This document shows positions 1-5,458 of a stretch of 5,458 bases of DNA, piece by piece. Every line of letters begins with the position of its first letter. Position 1 is the first letter of the stretch. The stretch is from NCBI GenBank assembly GCA_021205005.1, contig JAJPYK010000305.1, forward strand, positions 1 through 5,458. The letters run 5' to 3'. The DNA is from Paraprevotella sp. (GTDB lineage Bacteria; Bacteroidota; Bacteroidia; Bacteroidales; Bacteroidaceae). The position numbers were made by a program, and so were the translations under genes. The notes below the pieces were generated by a model that was given only the letters and a program-made list of their open reading frames with translations, did not search any database and was not told the DNA's origin.

Positions 1-63
1 CCTTTCAATTTGGGCTCAATTTTCTCTTTTGCTGCTGTAGTCAGGTCTTTTTTGTTGTATATA

Positions 64-93
64 GGGCGGGGCGGATGAGTGGGGGTGATAGGG
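64..93 (+). other. Putative G-quadruplex motif
   Basis: Four runs of three or more G occur on the plus strand: 64-66, 68-71, 81-85 and 91-93, separated by loops of 1, 9 and 5 bases. This fits a relaxed G-quadruplex pattern (three tetrads, loops up to 12). The pattern is seen directly; folding and any function are inference. In leftward transcripts the tract would be C-rich, so an RNA quadruplex would form only in rightward RNA. Confidence 0.35.
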
Positions 94-102
94 ATTCCGC
101 TC

Positions 103-168
103 GATTTTCGCCTACCGTTTCCGGAGAATATAGAGGGCCGGAAAGGGGGCTTTGGAGGGGCGAAAATC
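103..168. repeat. Nested inverted repeat (two-level hairpin)
   Basis: The outer arms GATTTTCGCC (103-112) and GGCGAAAATC (159-168) are perfect 10-bp complements. Inside them, TTTCCGG (118-124) and CCGGAAA (138-144) form a second perfect 7-bp pair around a 13-base loop. Together they could fold as a long hairpin with an internal loop, in DNA or RNA. Neither side has a T-run, so it does not look like a simple intrinsic terminator. Its role is unknown. Confidence 0.6.
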
Positions 169-174
169 AATTGG

Positions 175-240
175 CGCAGATTGAGAAATTTTTCTCCGCA
201 GATTGAATTTTTTTTCTCCGCAGATTGATTTGACCAGTTC
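175..240. repeat. Tandem repeat, three units of 22-bp period
   Basis: The 10-mer CGCAGATTGA starts at 175, 197 and 219, a period of exactly 22 bases. Units 1 and 2 agree at 18 of 22 positions and share the T-rich tail ending TTTTTCTC. Unit 3 keeps the 10-mer and the final TC but diverges between. A further CGCA at 241 sits in register and may be the stump of a fourth unit. The period is two DNA helical turns, so the units would lie on the same face of the helix. Similar CGCAGATT-type intergenic repeats occur in Bacteroidales genomes as far as I recall, but I cannot verify this here. Confidence 0.8.
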
Positions 241-255
241 CGCAAGGGAAAAACG

Positions 256-303
256 GGGCGTGAAGCAGGGTTCTTGTTTTCCGGTACGACCCTCTTCACG
301 CCC
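256..303. terminator. Intrinsic terminator of apt, probably bidirectional
   Basis: Arms GGGCGTGAAG (256-265) and CTTCACGCCC (294-303) pair perfectly. After a one-base bulge (C266) the stem continues with AGGGT (267-271) against ACCCT (289-293). This gives 15 base pairs around a 17-base loop. Reading leftward from apt, the stem is followed within two bases by a T5 run (complement of 249-253). Reading rightward, it is followed by TTG and a T6 run (307-312). The hairpin starts 8 bases after the apt stop codon, and the rightward T-run touches that stop codon. Confidence 0.9.
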
Positions 304-311
304 TTGCTTTT

Positions 312-842
312 TTAAATGCGGATGAGCGTACTGATTTTCGTATCGTCGTCGAATATCTCGCGTCCGTTCAGTCCTTCTCCTGTCAGCTCGATAATGAAGT
401 TGATGTAGATGTGTGCCGGATTGAACTTCTTCACTAAGTTGTAGGCAGACTTCATCGAACCTCCGGTATCCAGCTGGTCTTCGTGGATTAGCACCACGTC
501 TTTCGTGTCGATGGCATCCTTATGTATTTCGATCGTGTCCTTGCCGTATTCTTTCATATAAGACTCCTTCAGCGTTTCGGCGGGGAGCTTTCCGGGTTTT
601 CTGCACATGACAAATCCCGCTCCCAATTTAACGGCAAGGGCAGCTCCGAGGATGAAGCCGCGCGACTCTATGCCGACCACCTTCGTGATCCCTTTGTCCT
701 TGTATATTTCGTAGAGTTCATTGAGCATGATCTTCATGCATTTGGGGCTTTTAAAAAGTGTCGTCACGTCCTTGAACTGTATTCCGGGGATAGGGAAGTT
801 CGGAATGTTCCGCAGATTTTCCATTAATGTTAGATTATTCAT
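312..842 (-). CDS. apt: Adenine phosphoribosyltransferase (Apt)
   Basis: Cytoplasmic purine salvage enzyme that joins adenine to PRPP to give AMP and pyrophosphate. The 176-residue product is close to the usual bacterial length (about 170-185). Visible family features in order: the N-terminal block IPNFPIPGIQFKDVTTLF (13-30), GIESRGF (57-63), the flexible-loop region RKPGKLPAET (81-90), the PRPP-binding loop EDQLDTGGSM (121-130), and the C-terminal ELTGEGLNGR (152-161) typical of Apt rather than other phosphoribosyltransferases. The PRPP loop has Asp (125) where Apt proteins usually have Ala in the ATGG part, which is odd. Translation could start at Met1 or at Met7 (ATG at 824-822), from which point the protein aligns with the family; no clear ribosome site decides between them. 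It lies 60 bp downstream of mnmG on the same strand, probably in one transcript, and a strong terminator follows directly. Confidence 0.95.
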   Translation of the reverse strand: MNNLTLMENLRNIPNFPIPGIQFKDVTTLFKSPKCMKIMLNELYEIYKDKGITKVVGIESRGFILGAALAVKLGAGFVMCRKPGKLPAETLKESYMKEYGKDTIEIHKDAIDTKDVVLIHEDQLDTGGSMKSAYNLVKKFNPAHIYINFIIELTGEGLNGREIFDDDTKISTLIRI

Positions 843-875
843 AACCAGTAGTTTATCTGTTGATAATTTAAGTTT

Positions 876-891
876 TGTTTCACGTGAAACG
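876..891. promoter_or_regulatory. parS-like ParB-binding site
   Basis: The sequence TGTTTCACGTGAAACG matches the ParB/Spo0J centromere consensus TGTTTCACGTGAAACA at 15 of 16 positions; only the last base differs. The inner 14 bases form a perfect palindrome. It lies in the 60-bp gap between mnmG and apt, outside any coding sequence. ParB bound here would help segregate the origin region of the chromosome. The match is seen directly; function is inferred, since neither parA nor parB is in the window. On the minus strand its right half overlaps TACGTTTC (892-885), one base short of a Bacteroidota -7 box, so an additional apt promoter there is possible but weak. Confidence 0.75.
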
Positions 892-902
892 TAGGGCCTG
901 CC

Positions 903-2774
903 TTATCTGCCCAGGAGGACGAGCAATACATTGATGTCGCTCGGCGACACGCCCGGAATGCGTCCGGCCTGGGCCAAGGTTTTCGGGTTGATCTTTTCCA
1001 GTTTTTGTCGGGCCTCGGTAGAGAGCGAGTTCATGTTTCGATAGTCGAACTTACCCTTGATCTTGATATTCTCCAGCCGCTGCATTTTATCCGCGATGAT
1101 TCTTTCCCGGGCGATGTATCCGTGATACTTCATTTGTATTTCGGCGGCTTCGGTGATTTCTTCTCGTCGGTCGCTGAATGAGTCGAGGATGGTTTGGAGC
1201 GGCTCTATGTGTTCTGCGATGTTCTTCACCGTGATTTGCGGACGGTTGATGAGCTCGAACAGTTTACATCCGTATTTCAGCGGTGTGGTGCTTAACGATT
1301 CCAAGGCCGGATTGATGAGAGCCGGTTTCAGCGAGAACTCGCAGCAAAAATCCACAATGCGGCGGATGCCTTCTTTTTTGGACAGCCAATAATCGTAACG
1401 TTCCCGTGTGGCCAATCCCAACTGATAAGAACGTTCCGTGAGACGTGCATCGGCATCGTCCTGACGCAGCAGGATGCGATATTCGGCTCTGGAGGTGAAC
1501 ATTCGGTAAGGCTCGTCCACGCCCTTCGTCACCAGATCGTCGATTAATACGCCGATATTGGATTCGTCACGGTGCATGATGAACGGTTCGCTTCCCGAAC
1601 ACTTTAAGGCTGCGTTGAGACCTGCTACGATACCTTGTCCGCCGGCCTCTTCGTATCCGGTCGTTCCGTTGACTTGTCCGGCCATGAACAGGCCCGATAT
1701 GATTTTCGATTCCAACGTATGCTTCAGTTGGGTGGGGTCGAAGAAATCATATTCGATGGCATAGCCCGGACGATAGACGGCTAAATCGCGAAATGCCGGA
1801 ATCCGTTTCAGCGCGTCTATCTGCACGTGGAGCGGAAGGCTCGATGAAAAGCCGTTCAGATAATATTCCTGTGTACTTTCCCCTTCCGGCTCTAAAAAAA
1901 GCTGATGACGATCGCGGTCCGGAAAAGTGACCAGTTTCGTTTCTATGCTCGGGCAGTAGCGAGGGCCGATACTTTGGATTTGTCCGTTATAAAGGGGCGA
2001 ATCCGGAAGCCCGCTTCTGAGCATATCGTGTACGTCCGGATTGGTATAACAAGTCCAACAAGGCAGTTGTTTCAGTTTTCGGTAATCGCCGATAAACGAA
2101 AATTTGTGGTAATCCTGTTCTCCGTCCTGGCGTTCCATTTCATCGAAATGTACGCTTCTTCCGTCGATGCGTACCGGTGTGCCGGTTTTCATTCTTCCGG
2201 CAGTGATGCCATGACGTACGATGGATTCGGTCAGATGATATGAGGCCGGTTCTGCCACTCGGCCGCCCGGAAGTTGGGTATGTCCGATGTGCATCAATCC
2301 GTTGAGAAACGTTCCGGTCGTCAGGATGACGCAGCGTGCTTTGAATACTACGTCGAAATAGGTCTTTACGCCGACCACTTCTCCATGTTCTGCCAGAAGT
2401 TCCTTGACCTGGTCTTGCCAGATTTGCAGGTTAGGCGTATTCTCCAAGATTTCTCGCCATGCCCAAATGAATTTGCCCCGGTCGCACTGGGCGCGTGGAC
2501 TCCACATGGCCGGGCCTTTCGATCGGTTGAGCATGCGGAACTGTATGGCGGTGCGGTCGGTCACGATACCCATGTGACCGCCCAGCGCGTCGATTTCACG
2601 GACGATCTGCCCTTTGGCTATGCCTCCCACGGCCGGGTTGCAGCTCATTTGTCCTATCTTGTTCATGTCCATGGTGATGAGGCATGTCCTTGCTCCCATC
2701 TTGGCCGAGGCCGCCGCCGCTTCGCAGCCAGCATGGCCGCCTCCGATAACGATTACATCGTAGTCGAACTTCAT
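903..2774 (-). CDS. mnmG: tRNA uridine-5-carboxymethylaminomethyl modification enzyme MnmG (GidA)
   Basis: FAD enzyme that, with the GTPase MnmE, installs aminomethyl or carboxymethylaminomethyl groups on C5 of wobble U34 in certain tRNAs, using methylene-tetrahydrofolate, NADH and ammonium or glycine. The 623-residue length is normal for the long bacterial form. Visible features: the FAD-binding glycine motif GGGHAGCEAA (11-20); SCNPAVGGIAKG (44-55) with Cys45; GidA signature 1, GPRYCPSIETKLVTF (270-284), with Cys274; and GidA signature 2, AGQVNGTTGYEEAGGQG (365-381). The two cysteines correspond to the conserved catalytic-site pair of E. coli MnmG (Cys47 and Cys277). The C-terminal MnmE/tRNA-binding helical domain is present (about 550-623, with YHGYIARE and IPGVSPSDI). 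The ATG at 2774 places the Rossmann motif at the normal distance from the N-terminus. It is the first gene of a leftward unit with apt and is divergent from frdC. No truncation or frameshift is seen. Confidence 0.98.
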   Translation of the reverse strand: MKFDYDVIVIGGGHAGCEAAAASAKMGARTCLITMDMNKIGQMSCNPAVGGIAKGQIVREIDALGGHMGIVTDRTAIQFRMLNRSKGPAMWSPRAQCDRGKFIWAWREILENTPNLQIWQDQVKELLAEHGEVVGVKTYFDVVFKARCVILTTGTFLNGLMHIGHTQLPGGRVAEPASYHLTESIVRHGITAGRMKTGTPVRIDGRSVHFDEMERQDGEQDYHKFSFIGDYRKLKQLPCWTCYTNPDVHDMLRSGLPDSPLYNGQIQSIGPRYCPSIETKLVTFPDRDRHQLFLEPEGESTQEYYLNGFSSSLPLHVQIDALKRIPAFRDLAVYRPGYAIEYDFFDPTQLKHTLESKIISGLFMAGQVNGTTGYEEAGGQGIVAGLNAALKCSGSEPFIMHRDESNIGVLIDDLVTKGVDEPYRMFTSRAEYRILLRQDDADARLTERSYQLGLATRERYDYWLSKKEGIRRIVDFCCEFSLKPALINPALESLSTTPLKYGCKLFELINRPQITVKNIAEHIEPLQTILDSFSDRREEITEAAEIQMKYHGYIARERIIADKMQRLENIKIKGKFDYRNMNSLSTEARQKLEKINPKTLAQAGRIPGVSPSDINVLLVLLGR

Positions 2775-2796
2775 TTTTCTATTCTTTTTATGTGCA

Positions 2797-2804
2797 CAAA
2801 AGTA
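2797..2804 (-). promoter_or_regulatory. Candidate mnmG promoter, -7 box
   Basis: On the minus strand this reads TACTTTTG, an exact match to the Bacteroidota -7 consensus TAnnTTTG. It ends 22 bases before the mnmG start codon, implying a very short leader of roughly 15 bases. No convincing TTTG-type -33 box lies about 20 bases upstream, so the call rests on the -7 box alone. The 8-bp palindrome TGTGCACA (2791-2798) overlaps its downstream end. Confidence 0.5.
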
Positions 2805-2835
2805 GTGATTTTTAGGAATATAATTCAGATATTTC

Positions 2836-2866
2836 TTGGTGTTATTCAGGATTTAGAGTAATTTTG
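2836..2866 (+). promoter_or_regulatory. Candidate frdCAB promoter (-33/-7, Bacteroidota type)
   Basis: The -7 box TAATTTTG (2859-2866) matches the Bacteroidota consensus TAnnTTTG exactly. A TTG (2836-2838) sits 20 bases upstream, near the expected place for the -33 element, although its preceding base is C rather than T. Transcription would begin near 2873 and give an AT-rich leader of about 70 bases before the frdC ATG. The motif is seen directly; use as a promoter is inference. Confidence 0.6.
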
Positions 2867-2941
2867 CAGAACCTTATCAGGCGGATGAAGAATAGGAATA
2901 TCCTTTATGTTATTTATTAAATATTTAAAATTCAATCATTT

Positions 2942-3634
2942 ATGTGGTTATGTGATTCATCTATTGGTAGGAAAGTCGTGATGTCGGTTACCGGTATTGC
3001 GCTTGTCCTGTTCTTGACGTTTCATGCGTCAATGAACGTTGTGGCTCTGTTCTCGGCAGATGGCTATAACATGATTTGTGAATTTCTGGGTTCCAACTGG
3101 TATGCTGTAGTGGCTACGCTGGGATTGGCAGCTTTGGTGGTTATTCACATCATTTACGCTTTCTGGCTGACGATGCAAAACCGTAAGGCTCGCGGAGACA
3201 ACCGTTACGACGTGACGAGCAAGCCTGATAAGGTAGAATGGGCTTCGCAGAATATGCTGGCATTGGGAATTATCGTCGTGCTGGGTATGATTCTGCACTT
3301 GTACAATTTCTGGTATAACATGATGTTTGCCGAGTTGGCCGGCAATCCCTACATGGGCGGCCTGGCTGCGACCGACGGTTACGGTTACATCTTGGCTACA
3401 TTCAGCAATCCTGTGTATACCGTATTGTATGTGATTTGGCTGGTAGCCCTGTGGTTCCATTTGACTCACGGCTTTTGGAGCGCTACCCAGACCTTGGGAT
3501 GGAACGGCAAGATTTGGTTCAATCGTTGGAAATGTATCGGATGTATCTACGTGACCATCGTCATTCTGGCATTCTTGGTTGTTGCATTGTATTTTTCTTT
3601 CTGCGGCGGTTGCAGTGCAGGTGCATGCTACTAA
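2942..3634 (+). CDS. frdC: Fumarate reductase/succinate dehydrogenase cytochrome b subunit (type B, di-heme)
   Basis: Membrane anchor of the quinol:fumarate reductase (or succinate:quinone reductase) complex; it would also be annotated sdhC. It passes electrons between menaquinone and the FrdB iron-sulfur centres through two b hemes. The 230-residue protein has five hydrophobic segments at about 12-37, 55-78, 105-126, 157-178 and 201-219, as expected for the single-anchor type B family. Histidines at 28, 69 and 119, plus 173 or 176, fall in the first four helices and match the heme-ligand pattern of B. subtilis SdhC (28, 70, 113, 155). The motifs SIGRKVVMSVTG (7-18), HLTHGFWSATQTLGW (173-187) and WFNRWKCIG (192-200) are strongly family-like. 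The C-terminus is odd: CGGCSAGACY (221-230) adds three cysteines after the last helix. The first ATG after the AT-rich leader is used; frdA follows after 36 bp. Confidence 0.95.
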   Translation: MWLCDSSIGRKVVMSVTGIALVLFLTFHASMNVVALFSADGYNMICEFLGSNWYAVVATLGLAALVVIHIIYAFWLTMQNRKARGDNRYDVTSKPDKVEWASQNMLALGIIVVLGMILHLYNFWYNMMFAELAGNPYMGGLAATDGYGYILATFSNPVYTVLYVIWLVALWFHLTHGFWSATQTLGWNGKIWFNRWKCIGCIYVTIVILAFLVVALYFSFCGGCSAGACY

Positions 3635-3670
3635 TAATTAATTTATGAATCATTAAATGGAAAACGAGTT

Positions 3671-5458
3671 ATGACAAAGATAATCGATTCTAAGATTCCG
3701 GAAGGACCGGTAGCTGAGAAATGGACCAATTATAAGGCTCATCAGAAATTGGTGAACCCCGCCAACAAACTCCGTTTGGATATTATCGTGGTAGGTACGG
3801 GCTTGGCCGGTGCTTCTGCCGCCGCTTCTCTCGGCGAAATGGGATTTAAAGTATTTAATTTCTGTATTCAGGATTCTCCGCGTCGTGCGCATTCCATCGC
3901 AGCGCAAGGAGGTATCAATGCAGCCAAGAATTACCAGAATGACGGTGACTCCGTATACCGTTTGTTCTATGATACAGTAAAAGGAGGAGACTATCGTGCG
4001 CGTGAAGCCAACGTATATCGCTTGGCCGAAGTTTCCAATAACATTATAGACCAGTGCGTGGCACAAGGCGTGCCTTTTGCACGTGAGTACGGCGGCATGT
4101 TGGCCAACCGTTCGTTTGGCGGTGCGCAGGTATCGCGTACCTTTTATGCTAAAGGACAGACGGGACAACAGTTGCTTTTGGGAGCTTATTCAGCTCTGAG
4201 CTGTCAGGTCAATGCCGGTACGGTGAAACTGTTCACCCGTTACGAAATGATGGATCTGGTGATGATCGACGGCCGTGCCCGCGGTATCATCGCCCGCAAT
4301 CTGGTGACCGGTAAATTGGAGCGTTTTGCAGCACATGCCGTAGTTATCGCTACCGGCGGATACGGCAATACCTATTTCCTTTCTACGAATGCAATGGGAT
4401 GCAACTGTTCGGCAGCCATGCAATGTTACCGTAAAGGCGCGTATTTCGCCAATCCGGCTTACGTACAGATCCACCCGACATGTATTCCCGTACATGGCGA
4501 CAAGCAGTCGAAGCTGACGTTGATGTCGGAGTCGTTGCGTAACGACGGTCGTATTTGGGTTCCGAAGAAACTGGAAGATGCCAAGGCATTGCAGGCCGGT
4601 ACGAAGAAAGGCAGCGACATTCACGAGGAAGATCGCGACTATTATTTGGAACGCCGTTATCCGGCATTCGGTAACTTGGTACCCCGTGACGTGGCTTCTC
4701 GTGCCGCAAAAGAACGTTGCGACAAGGGCTTCGGCGTGAACAATACCGGTTTGGCCGTATTCCTCGACTTTTCTGAAAGTATCGAGCGTTTGGGCATCGA
4801 TGTCGTTCTGCAGCGTTACGGCAACTTGTTCGATATGTATGAAGAAATCACCGACGTCAATCCCGGAAAGCTGGCCAATGAGATCAACGGCGTGAAATAC
4901 TACAACCCGATGATGATCTATCCGGCTATCCATTATACGATGGGCGGTATCTGGGTGGACTATGAACTCCAGACTTCCATCAAGGGACTGTTCGCTATCG
5001 GCGAGTGCAACTTCTCCGATCACGGTGCCAACCGTTTGGGTGCATCGGCGTTGATGCAAGGTCTGGCCGACGGTTACTTCGTGTTGCCTTATACCATCCA
5101 GAATTATCTGGCCGATCAGATCACCGTGCCGCGCTTCTCTACCGATCTGCCCGAATTTGACGCAGCCGAGAAAGACGTGCAGGCCCGTATCGAGCATTTG
5201 ATGAGCATTCACGGTAAAGAGTCGGTAGACTCCATCCATAAGAAGTTGGGCCACATCATGTGGGAGTATGTAGGTATGGGCCGTACGGCAGAAGGCTTGA
5301 AGAAGGCGTTGGAACTTTTGAAAGACATCCGGAAGGAATTCGAGACCAACCTGTTCATCCCGGGTTCGAAAGAAGGCGTGAACGTGGAATTGGAGAAAGC
5401 GCTCCGTTTGAACGATTTCATCACGATGGGCAGCCTGATTGCTTATGACGCCCTGAAC
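3671..5458 (+). CDS. frdA: Fumarate reductase/succinate dehydrogenase flavoprotein subunit (3' end cut off by window)
   Basis: Catalytic FAD subunit that interconverts fumarate and succinate on the cytoplasmic face of the membrane; it could equally be named sdhA. The 596 codons seen lack the last part of a protein usually around 640-660 residues. Visible features: dinucleotide-binding VVGTGLAG (40-47); [13 protein letters not shown] (73-85), where His74 is the expected covalent FAD attachment site; IHPT (267-270) with substrate-binding His268; PRDVASR (338-344) with Arg339 at the place of the proton-shuttling arginine; HYTMGG (421-426) with His421; and [11 protein letters not shown] (451-461) with Arg455. 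All active-site residues I would expect are present. The ATG at 3671 gives the usual family N-terminus ([14 protein letters not shown], 9-22). Only a weak GGA lies upstream, normal for Bacteroidota. It follows frdC by 36 bp without a terminator, so they are presumably co-transcribed, with frdB expected next. Confidence 0.97.
   Translation, partial: MTKIIDSKIPEGPVAEKWTNYKAHQKLVNPANKLRLDIIVVGTGLAGASAAASLGEMGFKVFNFCIQDSPRRAHSIAAQGGINAAKNYQNDGDSVYRLFYDTVKGGDYRAREANVYRLAEVSNNIIDQCVAQGVPFAREYGGMLANRSFGGAQVSRTFYAKGQTGQQLLLGAYSALSCQVNAGTVKLFTRYEMMDLVMIDGRARGIIARNLVTGKLERFAAHAVVIATGGYGNTYFLSTNAMGCNCSAAMQCYRKGAYFANPAYVQIHPTCIPVHGDKQSKLTLMSESLRNDGRIWVPKKLEDAKALQAGTKKGSDIHEEDRDYYLERRYPAFGNLVPRDVASRAAKERCDKGFGVNNTGLAVFLDFSESIERLGIDVVLQRYGNLFDMYEEITDVNPGKLANEINGVKYYNPMMIYPAIHYTMGGIWVDYELQTSIKGLFAIGECNFSDHGANRLGASALMQGLADGYFVLPYTIQNYLADQITVPRFSTDLPEFDAAEKDVQARIEHLMSIHGKESVDSIHKKLGHIMWEYVGMGRTAEGLKKALELLKDIRKEFETNLFIPGSKEGVNVELEKALRLNDFITMGSLIAYDALN

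Larger units (their letters stand above)
1..250. other. Non-coding, repeat-rich intergenic stretch at left edge
   Basis: I see no recognisable gene in this stretch, which lies beyond the apt terminator. It holds a G-rich tract (64-93), a nested inverted repeat (103-168) and three tandem units of 22-bp period (175-240), each listed separately. The plus strand is strikingly purine/G-rich between about 61 and 161. One minus-strand frame stays free of stops across the whole stretch but has no ATG. One plus-strand frame is open from 3 to 206 and encodes a low-complexity Gly/Arg-rich peptide unlike a real protein. The edge may contain the beginning of another leftward gene, but this cannot be settled here. 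Confidence 0.6.

Noticed and set aside
75..206. Plus-strand small open frame with ATG in the left intergenic region (43 codons)
   Set aside because: The Gly/Arg-rich peptide crosses the inverted repeat and tandem repeat, has no ribosome site, and looks like a by-product of the G-rich strand.
876..891. Reading the CACGTG palindrome as a terminator hairpin for mnmG
   Set aside because: The palindrome has no loop and no following T-run in the leftward direction; the parS match explains it better, and mnmG and apt probably share a transcript.
2274..2861. Plus-strand open frame (195 codons) antisense to the mnmG 5' end and reaching into the divergent region
   Set aside because: Most of it is the complement of conserved MnmG sequence; no family is recognisable, and its end overlaps the probable frdC promoter.
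2891..2901. AGGA/TCCT dyad in the frdC leader
   Set aside because: The arms are only four bases around a three-base centre in AT-rich sequence, well within chance.
3029..3469. Minus-strand open frame (146 codons) antisense to frdC
   Set aside because: It is opposite the strongly conserved FrdC transmembrane coding region; the His/Gln-rich translation looks like a shadow.
4190..5254. Long minus-strand open frame (354 codons) antisense to frdA
   Set aside because: It lies wholly opposite well-supported frdA coding sequence, and its translation is rich in His/Gln/Thr/Val with no recognisable domain, which is typical of a shadow of a codon-biased gene.

Overview
The window looks like a stretch of chromosome from a Bacteroidales bacterium (Bacteroides, Parabacteroides or a relative; genus not resolved). 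Three things point there. The proteins resemble the Bacteroidota forms of MnmG and of the fumarate reductase/succinate dehydrogenase cytochrome b and flavoprotein subunits. The genes lack strong Shine-Dalgarno sequences and have AT-rich leaders. Exact matches to the Bacteroidota -7 promoter box TAnnTTTG sit upstream of both divergent genes.

Layout from left to right. (1) Positions 1-250 hold no gene I can defend. They contain a G-rich tract, a nested inverted repeat (103-168) and a 22-bp-period tandem repeat (175-240). (2) A strong, probably bidirectional hairpin terminator (256-303) ends the leftward unit. (3) That unit, on the minus strand, is mnmG (903-2774) followed after 60 bp by apt (312-842). 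The gap between them carries a 16-bp sequence matching the ParB/Spo0J centromere consensus parS at 15 of 16 positions. (4) A 167-bp divergent intergenic region holds candidate promoters for mnmG (leftward) and frdC (rightward). (5) The rightward unit is frdC (complete) and frdA (its last part cut off by the window end). frdB, the iron-sulfur subunit, is expected just beyond the right edge.

How the genes work together. FrdC anchors FrdA/FrdB to the inner face of the cytoplasmic membrane and carries quinone-linked electrons through two b hemes. This is the type B complex that reduces fumarate to succinate during anaerobic growth (or runs the reverse reaction). MnmG modifies wobble uridine 34 of certain tRNAs, and Apt salvages adenine to AMP. 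These two are housekeeping functions with no obvious link to respiration.

No defence island, mobile element, CRISPR array or RNA gene is visible. The most interesting non-coding signal is the parS-like palindrome. The repeat-rich left edge is second, and two protein oddities follow: a changed residue in the Apt PRPP loop and a cysteine-rich tail on FrdC.
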